64,000 bases of DNA, taken from contig NC_088786.1 of NCBI RefSeq assembly GCF_949628265.1, forward strand, positions 23,147,681-23,211,680. Reading direction: 5' to 3'. This stretch comes from Cloeon dipterum. Taxonomy: Eukaryota; Arthropoda; Insecta; Ephemeroptera; Baetidae. The notes beneath the pieces were generated by a model that was given only the letters and a program-made list of their open reading frames with translations, was not told where the DNA came from and made no database searches. Made by a program: the position numbers and the translations under genes. Below, in pieces: positions 1-13,697 of this stretch. Positions within the stretch are counted from its first letter, which is position 1. Each line of letters begins with the position of its first letter.

Positions 1-19
1 TAATAATGCTGCATTGCTC

Positions 20-21
<2 letters not shown>

Positions 22-89
<68 letters not shown>
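22..89. repeat. (AG)n microsatellite
   Basis: About 34 uninterrupted GA/AG dinucleotides near the left edge of the window. It is a simple-sequence repeat. GAGA tracts can bind GAGA factor in insects, but nothing else here marks a promoter. Confidence 0.97.
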
Positions 90-92
<3 letters not shown>

Positions 93-3000
93 CGAAAACA
101 GATATACGCGCGGAGGAGAATGGAACAGCTTTTGCGCCACTGTTTGTTGTTCCGTTGAGTTGAGCACGATTCCCTCTCGTCGCAGTTTGACATTCAGGCC
201 AAAAGGCAATTTAATTGCTCCACTTGGTGTGGCTTGATTATTCTATTAACCTTAGCACTGTGCAAGGTTACTGCCACAGATTGTACACATTTAATCCGAT
301 TTGAACGAGCATGAGTTATTTTGCATGTGCGTGGGACACTACGGCTTTAAATAAATTGAAATCCACTGCGTTTCATGTAAATTAGGATTTTTCCCTTTGT
401 GAGCGCGTAAGCTTCTGATTATTGGAGTTAAAAATCTTATGTTTAAATCAGGTTGATGATAAGAAAATAAATATCCGTTTCATCCATTGTAATTTATCGC
501 TTCCAGGAGTCAAAACAAATTGAAAATTAATTGAATTTAGCACCTGGTACATCCCAACTAATCAAAATCATAGAATTGAACCCATCGCCGTGCCCCTTTT
601 AATTATTCTCACGTTCGCTTCCAAACAAATGGGTAACCTCCCACCGAGAGGAAAGAATATAATCACTAATTTGATCCCGCACGATTCTACTGCCGGTCGC
701 TCTGAATAGGTTCAGAAATCGCGCCGGTGAGTCACACTTACATTATGAAACCAGGTGTAAATGGATGCAAATTGCCCTCCGCGGTGAATCTACAATTTGC
801 CAGCTTCCGCGTGCAAAGTGAAATCTATTCATGTTCAAAAGTAACTGTCGATGCATATCTGCGATAGATTTAGGTGCGCAGGTGTGTCGAATTTCGAGCG
901 CGTGAAACTCGGCACACAAAAGAATGGTAATTGCAACTTAACTCTCATCCTCACTTTGTGTGACAATCGGAAACTGTTTTACAAGTAGAGTGGGTCGCTG
1001 AATGGCCTTTCCGTGTTTTGGTTCGCAACCTTTAGTCACAAAATCCTTATTCAGAAGAAATCGAAGGAAATGAACACTTATGCAAATTAATTTTTCTCTT
1101 ACATTAAATGTATTTTCTTAGAAGATGATAACTTTGATTCTGGTGTCTTCTTGATTCTTACAAGTTTGTATTGCGATGAGATATTTTCTGTGTACGCATT
1201 GAATACATTTTCCCCCGCCTAAAGCTGCTCTGATCCCATTCAGTCACGTCCAGCAAAATGAAAATAACAAAAGATGCTCTCTCATTCCTGCTTTGCAGAA
1301 AGCGGTGGAATATTCTGGTGCGCATATGTGCCTTTTTTCTCCTTTTCCACTCTCAGCAAAGCAATTTGAAAAGCCTGCTAAATGCTAGTAGCATCAACGC
1401 ACAACCGGCATCGAACAAAAACAATTTCAACGCTCGCTAACTGGTGACGCCGTGGCGAATATATTCACGGGTACAGATGATGTGTGCGTTGAAAGGAGCA
1501 ACGAGACTCTCGCACAGGTGCACTGTGGAACGTGTGTAAAAACCGGACCGCGGATATTAATGAAGCATCTCTACACAGCTTCCAACCGACTGCCTTCTTT
1601 GGTGCAAAAAACGGGCGTGTCTCGCATGGCCGAGATAACGGAGATGCTGATTGCGCGAATTGAAGCTAAACAGCTTCGGCGACCCAGTGAAGCAAAAATA
1701 TTTCTATATGTCACAGTGACGTACCTTTTAAATCAAACATTTAATAAATCAAGGTCAAGTTGGTCACCACCTAAAAAGAGCATGGTTGATCAAAAATGTC
1801 TTTTCATTTGTATTGTTGGTATTTTTCCTATTTTCTTTAAGTGCTAGATATTGTTTGATTTGAACATTTTATTTGAGTAGATATTGATGAGTAAGAGACT
1901 ATCCTCAACTACATAATATTATGCTAAAATGCACATAAATATTTAGCCCTGTATTGTGTTATTTCACTCGCTGCAGGTGAATGGTCTGTTTTTTGCAAAA
2001 TGAAAAATGATTTTATCCGTGTAGCGCCGCGAGCTGTGCATTCGCGTGTAGAATTTATTGCCCAGGTGTTATTTATTGTTGAATAACAATATCGGCGCTT
2101 TTCATCAATGAAGCGTAAAGGTAACAACTAAACCTCTCTGTGCCCGAGAGAGTGAATCACTACACCATTCAAGTATAGAAGATACGAATTTCCTCATAAC
2201 GCGAGCAAAATTAAAATGTGCATGGTTTTCCTGCTCCATCAAAGGGAAAAACCAGAGCACCTTGGAAAAAATAATTATTGCTCATTTTTTTTATATTCTT
2301 GGCAAGCCGCAAGATAAACACGAAATACAATATTTTTATCATTATTTTATGCACGCTCTTTTCTTCTCTCACGCTTGATTGATGGACGTCGGCTCGTTTT
2401 TATTTCTTATCTGCTCGAGAGTGATTCGCAGGCCGAAAATGTCTTCCCATCATTTATCTTCGAGCATAATCCAGTGGAAAGGCGGTTCTAACGACGAACT
2501 TGCTGGCTGCCGAAAACGAGTTCATTAGCAAGCGCCTACGTCCATGGTCTTAAAGCCAGTGATTTCATTGCGACGAGACAAAATCAAATTAATAAGCATG
2601 GGCAGTGAACTAATTGGCTGTAAAACGAGGGGAAGACACTCCGCGTTTAAAAATCACAAAAAAAATCGAGCAAGCAATTCTTAGTTCTAGTTTTTTCCGT
2701 AAGATAAATAGGCGAGCAGAAACTACCTGCTCGATATTTCAGGCGCCAAAGCATCCCCTTAGATAAAAACGAACGTCCGCTCCCCCACTTTGCTTTGAAT
2801 ATTTACCTCTGAGATTTATGGCCGGTTGTTTTCTAATTTCACGACAAGCAAACGAACTTGACTTTGAACTTGAGAGCTTTTGTATATCATTTACTATGTG
2901 TGAATGCAGCCGGTGCTCTCTGAGCTTCGTGCGAATTCCCACAACACGAATCGACTTTAATTGCCCTCTGCGCATTGATTTGCCACTTTGAGCCTATGCA

Positions 3001-6000
3001 AGTACGCAATTTACGACTTGCTTGCAAGCGAATTAACGGTCGATTTTGACGCTGAGGACGTCGTTCCTGCCGCTGAAAGGTTCTCACCGACGCGAAATCA
3101 CAGTTGAATATGAAAAAGAAGTTTACGGCGTGTTTTCGTTTTTATTTCTTCTATTGTTGCATCTTACCTGAGTGTAATCCTATCTGTAGATGGATCGAGT
3201 GTCGCGTTGTTCACGCAAAATGAGAGTAAAGCTAGCGAGCTTAAATAGAATACTACGGATTTTGAGTATTCACGTCGACTGCCGCATAATCACACACTGT
3301 TTGAAGGTACTAGAACACTCGCAGATTCACCCAAGAGCGACTAGGTAACAGAGATGTTGCTGCTGGGAGGCCACGCGACGAACTGAACTGAGCTTACTGG
3401 CGCACCGCGGACGAATCGCCAGTAGAGCTGTAAAGCGCCGCTCGCGTCTCGATCGCGTGGTGGCGTCTCTCCAAACTTAGCTCTCTGTAACCTGAGGAGC
3501 GACCTTTACACCTGCTTGAACTGACCTGAGAGCTGCTAGTCAAACCATTAACTCGAGTAATACAAGTTAAAGTGCTCCCGAAATGTAATATATTGTTTAT
3601 GTTTTTGTCGTATTCTTTCATGAAGTATTTATTAAAAGTCCTTTAAAATATATGTTTTCCAGAAAAAATATTTTGGTTTACACGACATTAATGTGTTTAC
3701 GGTATCTTATCTCGTTTGAGTGCTTTTTTAATTCCCAACTGTTTGTTCTAGAATTTTTGCCTTTAATTTTTAATCTGATTCACTGTTAAATATAAATTAT
3801 GTTGTAATATATGCTTAATGAAAATGGGTAGAAGAAAGAGCTAATAATTTTGAGACCTAAAAGATATAGCTCCTTGAAGCCCATCCGTGATAGGGCTAGC
3901 ACTTAAAGGAAGGAAAATATCGTGATTAATTTTATGCAATAAAAAAAAGAATGATTATGGAGAATTATTAAGTACACGTGGGGGTCATAATAATTTTTAT
4001 ATTAGCATTCAAGCGAAACACTGCCCAATTATATCCACCAAGAACGCAGCATTAAATGTGCATATTTTGTCTGAACGTGATGACGTTAACCGCATGGATA
4101 GAATTAATTTAAATTTCCACTTGATTGGCCAGATTTAATAACCCATTCAGGCTTTACATCGGCGTGCCATTATCACGCACAATGCATGATTGATTTCTCG
4201 GCCATCCGCTTTAACGCAATATTCAGGCGCTCTCAGAGACCCGATTAATTTGCATCAGATGCAGTAGATTTTTATTGATAACCACAAATTAAATTAATAA
4301 ATCAGTTGAGTGTGCTGTTGGCGGTGTGAATTTCTTTTCTCCGCTCATCCCACTTTGGCACGTGAAGCTGACACCTTTTTTGATTGGATACGATTTTTAA
4401 ATATTTCTCTGCTAAATTGAATTGTTATGGAAACGCCTCTGTGTGTGTTCTCTCTTGTGCAATTTTAATTTATTACGGTATCAAAATATCCGCTTTATGC
4501 GCAATTACAAGCATGGTATATATACCGTGTCTCGGTGTAGAATATTTAAAGAGTCTCGTATAAAAAGCTCGTCGCCATAAAACTCGTCCTTTTTGTGAGT
4601 AACGTAGACAGCAATTACCCTCGCGACGGTTTAGCACATATTATTCGGTGCTAAACCGTCGGCATGTGAGTTCCTGTAATTTACTAAATAATCAGTGTTG
4701 TTACACACTTGGTAAAGGCTTGCTGGTTTTGTAACTACCTCAATTAAAATACTCATGACCCAACCTTCAAAATATCAGTCTGTCTGAGAAGAACAAAATT
4801 GTGGTAACGCCTCATGACTGGACATCATTTTTATTTGTGTATAAATATTAGCATTTAACTAAATTCTTTTGAAAGCTAATAATCGTATAGCACACGAAGG
4901 CCAGGGATGAAATTATCGCGCGGAGGAAGCGATGCAATGTGTGGCTTCATTTAAAATGAAACACCTGGCCAGCAGCAGCCAGTATAGTTATTAACAATAA
5001 AGAGGGTTGCTAGGTCTTTTATTTGGATTCGGGGGCGCCCATTCCAACTCATTATTCATTTATGTATTGAAAGGCGAAGCGGACAATAATTGAAAAGCTG
5101 CGGGGGGCGAAATGAGTGGACAGCAGGCGCTGGACCGAAAAGAGCAATCAGCGGATCTGCCACGCAGAATTTATTTCCATTGGCACATCTGCCCGTATAT
5201 TTTAGTTTTGCTGAAAAGATGGTTATGTGGTGCAATACGCTAACTGGTTGAAATCGGACACGCACCACTTTTTCTATGCACCGACGGGAGCAAAACGAGT
5301 TTGCTCCATGGCAAGATTAGGATTTAATTTGCATTTTTATGTTTTATTCACGCTCTTCCTCATTCGTGGCAGTTTCACCTCCGGCAGGGAGGAGATGAAA
5401 AACTCCCCTCAACGTGAGCGAGATTTACAGATGCCACTTTTATCCGCTTTGTTGAAACATCAATAGATTTCTTAGAATTCTCCTTTTTATTTTGTACCAT
5501 CAAACAAGAGTCTCGAGTTTCCAAACTCATGGAAACGAGGCCATAAATCCTATAAATGAGAAAAATTCTATAGCAAAATAACGCTTATGAAACTTAAAGT
5601 GACTCATCATTTTAAATATCGTCAATTAAAGAAAGTTGAACGAGCAGTGAGAGCAATTAAATTAAAAAGCGATTGGGATTATAAAAACATACCGAGAGAT
5701 AATCAATCTGGGGCATCACCTCTCAGTTTCAAAGGGTTTGTATAGCATCTGGCCCTTTTTATTGCCTGCGAGAAGAGTGCAATTTGATTGCACGTTAGAT
5801 TTCCACCGAGATTGCAGTTTTTATGATGTTGCTGAGTGACCCCGCACGCCGACACCAGAGAATACGTTAAAATGCTATCGGGACAAAAATGTAAATATTA
5901 GTTTGCTCAAGGCCAAAAAAAGCTACGCGAAGCCACCCCCGAGGTACTTGGATTAATTGTCAAACAAGTGACGTCACTCGCTCCAAAATGAAAGGACAAT

Positions 6001-9000
6001 TTGGCCGGTGGCCAAGAGCAGTGGCAGAATGACTGAGCAGCGATTTCGCCCAAGCCTAACTCGCGTTACGTCATTTTGCAGCACAAACGATGAGTCGCCT
6101 AATTTGATTTCCTCTCCTGGCGATGCGAAAAGGGATGAGCGAGCCGATGATTCACGCACCGCTGCCGTCCCTGCGACAATTCAAATGTGCGCCTGAATAA
6201 TGGCGCTTGATGCGTCGTCCGTCTGGCGCACCGCTGTGAAAAATGACCCTTTAATGGCTTTTCCGTTTTGGACAGGTGAAAAATGCGAGCATTGCACACT
6301 TAACTTACCTGTTTGCTATAGTTCACGCAAAACGTTTCCTACTAGCTTTTAAAAATATTTTGGCTCGCAAAACATTTATACACCTAATATTGTAGATCAA
6401 TATTCGCAATCGACAATTTATCCGAAGGAGTTTAATTAAAACTATCAATTAGCTCTTTTTCTGAAAAAATTCAGCATGCTAAAATAATGTGCATACACTC
6501 CTAGGATCTTTATAAATTTGGAAAACAAAAACACACTTGACATACATTTATCAGTTTGTAAGGATTGATTTATTCAGATCAACTTTTAACGGTTCTTGAT
6601 TCCCGAAATACAAGTCCAGTAAGTGAATTATCACCGTTAAAATTGACAGAAAAACTTCAAAAGCTGATAAATCCACTTTTTAACGTAAACAAACTTGAAT
6701 GATTTAAAAAGTGGTACTATTTCTTGTCGTTTTCTAGCGCGCGCGTGTGAACCGATCTTGCCTCGTTAATCTATCAACTGGCTCGACTCGCATCAGCGTG
6801 TAATACACACTATTTGCCCTTATCCCGTGCGTTCGCCGCAGCATCACAGTTAGAGGACCGAAGAAACCTCACTAAGCCATGGAACGACCTGATTCCCAGC
6901 GTAAATGTAGTTTATTGGAGTGGAATTTGTTCAAATGTTGGTCCATATATGCTTTGACTAGTCACTGAGCAGTGACGTTGTTTGGGCTTCTGGAGATGAA
7001 ATTTAAGAATGACGTGGCCGGGCAATATCTTGGTCCTTGTTATGCGCTGCACAAATGAGCGTTGGACGCCATCCTCAATTTAAACCTCATTAAATTAGAA
7101 AAAAGAGCGATGCTCGCGGGTTGCAGTTAATAAACAAAGTTACTTTTGAAGATTCAGACAAAAAGTTAAGCTATTTATATTTAAATTTTACAAGCAAGTC
7201 TTTTGGCCACGCAATAATGGAAAGAGGTGAACAATTCAAATCATTTCCGCCAAAAGTTGCATGTAGTTTTTTTTCTGCCGCCTTACCAAAAATTTTAGGT
7301 GTTGAGAAGAGAGTTAATAACACTTAAATCGACCACTTAAATGCTAATTGATTTCTAAGTGGAATCCGCAACCTTGCCAAGGTCATGTGTGACTCTTCAG
7401 TTTGGACCGTGAGTGTTGGCTTTTATTAAAAGGTGTGAATACCCTGAGGGCTTTCCTCAAAATACCGGGGTAAAAAAGAATTCACAACAAAAGATAGTGA
7501 AGGATTGCCGCAAGACAACAGACCAATTATGATGATTTCCTTTTAAGTTGTGAGAAATCGAGACCGCAAATCATGTCCCGGCACTCTAACCGATTCAGAC
7601 CACAGAGGTAAACAGCGAGGGAAAAAGTTTCGTTTGAAAATTATCGCTATATGAACTGTAAACCGGTTATTCGAAATAAAATAATGATGACTTTTCCTGT
7701 TTCAAAGTGAGATCAAACACAGTCATATTTTCATAGTGCTAGGGCCGTTCCCCGCTGTGAACAACGCTTTCATTTAAACGTTTTGGACTCCGTTTGCTGC
7801 ATTTTTGTGTTACCGGCGGCTATCGGAACCGAGATGCACTCTTGAAGAATCACGCTCGTCACGATGCAAGCGTCACTACTATTATAAAACCCCGATTGTT
7901 TTGAAACCACGAACTAGGGAGGCGACCAAGCGTGAAATCCTACCGCTCAAATAACCAATTGCTGTTCAGGGCAGTGAATCGCAATTTCAATAGTCATTTT
8001 TCACTTCCTCAGCCGATTGGAATGTTGTCAAACAATTTATTTTTCGCTTTTATTATTCGTATCACTGAGTTGGTTGAATTGATATCTCACACCAAGATTG
8101 AAATCATTGGCGGAACGTGATCATGGGCACAGCTGCAACAGCATTCTAATCTAAAAGATATAATTGTTATGCTTCCCCATAAAGCATTACATTACTTATG
8201 CTATGTGATCTAGGCTTAGAAATTTATGTTCAATGCCGCAATGCGTGTTCCATCAGCAATAAAATTAATCTGTCAACTAATTTCTATTGAATATTACATT
8301 TAAATTTAAATTCAAAATATTTGTGAAACTATTAAGCTCCAATCGCGTCCAGCATTTTTCTACCCCACATATTATCTGTGAGTGGTTTTTGTGAGCAACC
8401 ATCTTAATAAAATTGCTATTCATCTTAATCCTTAACCACATTATGAAATGTATAGGTTTCTATTAAACCATGAAGACTCAATATAGTATTTATCGTGGCA
8501 CCTTATGCGTTCATTGTGTTTTTGTTGTTTTACATCTTGTACTACAAAATGCTACAAGTACATATGTATCGGTTTTGAACTAAAATGAGCTGCCTATTTG
8601 TTCAGTTGACCAATAATGATGTTGGGTGTTTAGAGCAAATAAAAACAACTTATCGACAACACTTGAAATATTCCAATCAATTAAGTTCAACAAATGAAGG
8701 CTGCCTTCTATCTATTTTTTAGATGGGTGGCAAAGTAAAAATTCGAATAAGGTAGAGTTTTCAAATATCTTTTGTCTGTTCATATATTTTAACTTTATTG
8801 CCAATCGAGAAAACACATGGGAAATCCATTTGTGTAATAGAATCGCGAATGTTAATATTGAAATTTTACTATATTTCATTATTCAAAGCATTTTCGGTGC
8901 TTAAATACCATAAATATTATGTATGCTCCTCGAAACTAAATAAAGCTTATTTTACTCTTCATGATGTTAAGTTATATTTTATATTTTCTTGAGGTTCCTC

Positions 9001-12000
9001 TCTCATCGCCTGACAAATCATTTATTATTATTATTTATGGTCCACTTACTGAAAGGTACTCAGATTGTGACCCGGTGGTTTCCACATCAAACGATTGTTA
9101 TTTCATGTACCATTGTTAGCATTCAACAGCTGCAATGGTGTCATTTGAAACTGCGGTAGAAAAATATCTACAACCGAAGATCAAAGATCAAACGACCTAT
9201 TGATTGTTCTTAAGAAAGTGGATAGAATAATTAACGATCGCATTTGTATTCCACACCGCAGCTGTGATTGAAAGCAAATCACGGTCTCTTCGAAATTAAC
9301 TCATTCCCATTCAACGGGATACTGACATTTCTCGTTCGCCAAGACTTTTTTGACTCGCAATCGATACGAAAAGCAGGTCTGCTCATTTCGTGGTTAATGC
9401 CTGCCTGATTCTAGCTAAGCAGCTTTTTAAATAGATCAGCCGACACAATGCAGTAGTTTTGGATCGTGATAGCCAAGTAAATTGCCTGCGCTGTGGTGTA
9501 TGGGCGTGATGTAGTCTCTCTCTCGCGCGGACGGAGGTCGATGCCAGGTCACATCAATTCATTCGGCGTAATTCGCCACAATAGTCGACTCGGTTTAGTA
9601 TAAGGGACGAGTGACTAACTGTAAATGTATTCATCTCTCTGTGAGTCATTGTTCCTCATAGTTAAAATTTTGAAAACAAGGAGAAATGAAACAAACATAA
9701 AAACAGAAAAATATTTTTTGAATCGTTTTACTTAATATCGTTTTTTTACTTCAAGTGAATAATAAATTTTGAGGTTTTTACATTTTCCCCCTCTTTGAAT
9801 TTTTTATTTAACACTATTCGTTGACAATTGTAATCAGTACAATCACAATATAGTGTTCAGAATAGATTTGCATGTGGTGAAATAAATTTTTCCTTAAAAA
9901 CAACACTCTTAACAATTTTCTAAACTGATGGCAACTTCTCGCGCTCATTTTACGCATTGTTTTCTTAATTACTGCAGAACCTAGAAACGCTCCCTTTTTT
10001 TCAAGTGAGTCACTACCAAGATGGAAGAAAATGCTACGCAATTTTCAGTCGCAAACAAACAACAACTGCAGAGGCAATTTTCTATTACTCGCATGACAGC
10101 GCAAGCAAGCTCAAGTTCAGCTCAGCGCAGATGAATGGCACATGAAAAGTGAGGGTGGACGGGGGCCTTGGCAATGTGGGTCATTCGATTGTCCCGAGCA
10201 ATGCTTTTACGCGGACCAAAATTACGCACATGGCACTCAAATATAGCATAACTGGTCAGATCCTTGGCAATTTCTGCACCGTGTATATGTTTGGAATTAT
10301 CTTGCGAGCTGCTGACGAGAGATATGCGAGCAATTTTTTGCACAGTGGTGAAAATGATAGGGTGCTCTGTGAAATTATCATCCGCCTCCTCTGCAAGACG
10401 CTGGAAGCCATCCAAACAACCGTCTTGCAAAAAGGTTATCTCTTCATTTTTTTTGGCTAACTTGGTGCATGAATAACGCCCAATCTTTGTGTGGCCCATT
10501 CTGATGGGAAGTGAAGGTCACTATTTCCTTACAATGAGTACTCAATTAGTAATTTCGTTATAATACTTATGAATTACAGTCCGAGATTGTAATTATTGTT
10601 CATGCATAAAGATAAAATACATTTGACTGAACAATCTAAATATGGAGGAAAACTTGCTAAAAATATTTTTAATGTGACCTGAAAAAAGAAAATGTTGTAA
10701 TCCAAAGTTGTTACAAATAATTAGGAATGCAAGAAATCGCTCTAATTTGTTCCAAATTCCATTCATTCATTGCCCAGACTCAGAATGATCAAAACAACTG
10801 GTCATAAACCTTAACTACTTGGTCTTTTACTGCTACAAAAGTAAGAACTGAATCACGCTGTGGTTATAATCTCGTGTGCCCATTTCACTGTGCACGGTAC
10901 CTCTGAGAAATTCGCGCGGTGTGGGTGCTGTCGTCAGCACGAAGATTTCTTCGGAGTGGGCGAAATCGATTGTATCGTGCGCTCGTGGCTCAATTTAAAA
11001 TTCAATGTTATACAACACACAAGCATACGAATGACGCTTTGGTGCCGAGAAAATCGCCTCCAGCCAACTGGCATAGCATTTGTTTGACCAGCAATTTCAG
11101 CGCATTTGTATCCTCTATGCCTTCAGCTGCATTTACCCGCTCACAAGAAAGAAAGATACCGTGTCGGTCGGAGAGGTGGGTTAAGGACACGCTAAAGTCA
11201 GGACAGAGGATTCCTCCGATGATAAATTTAATTGGAAAAAACGTCATACTAAAAGGATTCATTGAATAGATTAACCGATGGCAAGATAATTCTACTTATA
11301 AATAAGTTATGTAGTGGTTGCGGAGCCGAGCTTCCACTCCTTTTTCATTTTTGGTCTAGGGTATTGTTATTAATGATTGTTAGACAATATTTGTTAGAAA
11401 TTCGTTAATGCAACAGAGAGAGATTTTGAATTCAAATTAGTTTTCGCCGGACATTCAAGCCAACAAGTCGCATCTTAATTGTTCCGAGCGTTTAATTGAG
11501 AAGGACCCGGCTCATTCGGGTAAATTCTTTTCTAATTTTAAATTGTTCTTCAAGTCAAATCTCTTAAATTGTCAATTCTAAAGTCGATTATCAATTCTGT
11601 TTAAAGGTCCTTGTATTCTGTTAGACTTAGTCGCCAAGTGACTGTCGCATAAAGAGAAGAATTGTTAAAGATCCCGCAAGTTTTCATTTTCACCTCCTAA
11701 CCCCCAAAGTTATATTGAATGAAATAAATAGGAAGGTGCAATCAGAGGTTTTATGTTAAGTTTATTCCGTAGGTTTTTTTTCTTAATTATTTCTTGAGTA
11801 ACGTTTGATCTTCAATTATACAAAAAGTATTGGGAATGTGCTCTCTAACATCATGAATTTTTAAATTTGGAAGATGAATCAATACAAGATATTTTGGACG
11901 TTTCCACTACGCACTACGCAGCGGAATGTTGCTCAACGTGCGTGCTCCACTTTTGAACCAAAGATTGCTGCCGGGCTGATGCACTTTTGTCAAGAGTGCA

Positions 12001-13697
12001 TTTCCTCATTGCAGGACAAAGCAAGCAGCCCGCGCAGCCTTGGAGCAAAAGACGAGTGCCAAAGCCCATTTTCTTTCAGCAGGCCATTAATGACGGCGCG
12101 CGAAGGTGCCATTAGCACTCGTTAAACACGAGTCTGCCGTCATTACTTTTAGCGTCTGATTTCTCTCCTCATTTTTTATTGTCTTTTAATTGGAAGGAAA
12201 TGCATTAGCGCAGCGTGCCTCACCTTTCAACCTGCTCCAAAGAAAAGAGTCATAGGGGCCTGGGACTTCGTGTCCATGTCAGTTTCGAAAGGCGAAAGTA
12301 TGTGTTTGGAGATGAGTGTCGCGCGTGCCGAATCACTCTTCTGTGCGGCTAATCTGATGCAGACCGAACTGCTCGCCCATCACGGCGAACGTGACACCGG
12401 ACGAACGCAGCCTCTGCCTCGCCGCCTGACCTGGCTGAAATGCAACCACACACTCGCTGGCGTCATTGGTTGATGCAATCCACTCCGAGCGTGCTTACTT
12501 GGACGAGGTGTCAGATTTTTTGTCAACATAAAGAGCGAGACTGACTGCTTTCTCAGTTAGTTAGACGCAACAAAACATTCCAGTTGATTTAAAAAGATTT
12601 TCTTTTAAGAATATTACACACAATACTAAATTTTGCCATTAAAAAAATGCTTGGAAAAACGCTTTTTCCGAATCTCCATAAACCGAGCCTGACTGATTTT
12701 CAAGCTTTTCGTTAATTTTTAAAATAAAAACGTCAATAGCCGCATTACCCGAAATATTAAAGTGATAAAAGTTATTAAAAATATTTGAATGGTGTTCTTT
12801 TACAGTCAAAAGTCGCAACCAAAAATTATTCACAAAAATAAGCAAAACATCTAGATTTCTCTTCTCGGCAAATTTATGCTGGTAGCAGATTTTGGAGAGT
12901 GGACAAGTTCAAAGCAAAGCGCCTCGTTTAGAAAACAAGCCCCTTCAACGTCGAAATTTTAGTAAAGCAGACAACTGGATAATGTATCAGGTTTCTCCGT
13001 CTCGGAGACAAACAGGTAGCACCTGACCACTACCACTCTGTGCTGTGCTGTGTGCTCGTCTGCCTCAATTAAGATCTCTCGCTGTGATCTCTAATCTAGC
13101 AAAAGAGAAATTCCCGTGGATTAAAAGCCCTTTGGTTGACTATTTCTGCTGACCAGCCATATAATTAGGAGGCTAATCTGCAATTCGAACGCGTTGGATC
13201 GACAGACGAGGCCGTGAATCGGTCAATAAATCAACCTAATGTGGGAGCTAGCGAATTTGACTTTCAAATTTCAAAATAAATATTTGCATCATCTGGCTGT
13301 GTGAAATTGAAAACTGCTGCCAGAGTAAAGAAAAAAATTGTATTTATGAAAGAGACGTCCGAAACGCTAACCAAATTTTCTGATATATATAATAATATTT
13401 TTCATTCAATATAAAAATATTTTCAATTACCTGCAACGGTCAGATTAAATTTTCTCTCACACGCTGAAATGTTTTCAAAATTTATACGAACCGTGGTAAA
13501 TATTTTTACTACGCAAATTAGGTTGTGATAGATATGTGAAACTTAAAAAATATCCAATCAAGTTCTATGATAACCTTTTTCTTCGTTACTTTATTGTGTT
13601 TCATTTCAATAAATGAGATTTTCATTACCTCTCTGATTGTAATTGAATAAATCAGAATTAAACGTTATGCTTAATATCATTTCCCTTGTGATTGCAG
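90..13697. other. Long stretch without a recognisable gene
   Basis: I see no exon chain, RNA gene or transposon coding region here. Short open frames (for example 1258-1440, 1452-1847, 10122-10499 and 10919-11269) have no family signature and no consistent splice context. Relatively GC-rich islands (about 2740-3110, 5960-6300, 10130-10500, 11870-12130, 12250-12480) may be conserved non-coding elements, but that is a guess. The Miga exon at 13698 needs upstream exons, so part or all of this stretch may be a Miga intron. I could not find the N-terminal exons encoding its membrane segments. Confidence 0.5.
4624..4661. repeat. Perfect 14-bp hairpin
   Basis: The arms at 4624-4637 and 4648-4661 are exact reverse complements (core GACGGTTTAGCAC / GTGCTAAACCGTC) around a 10-nt loop. 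The stem is too short for a typical pre-miRNA. It may be a decayed transposon end or a protein-binding palindrome. Confidence 0.7.

Noticed and set aside
1258-1847. Two neighbouring ORFs (60 and 131 codons) as a small gene or Miga first exon
   Set aside because: No mitoguardin N-terminal signature, no matching splice phase and no known domain.
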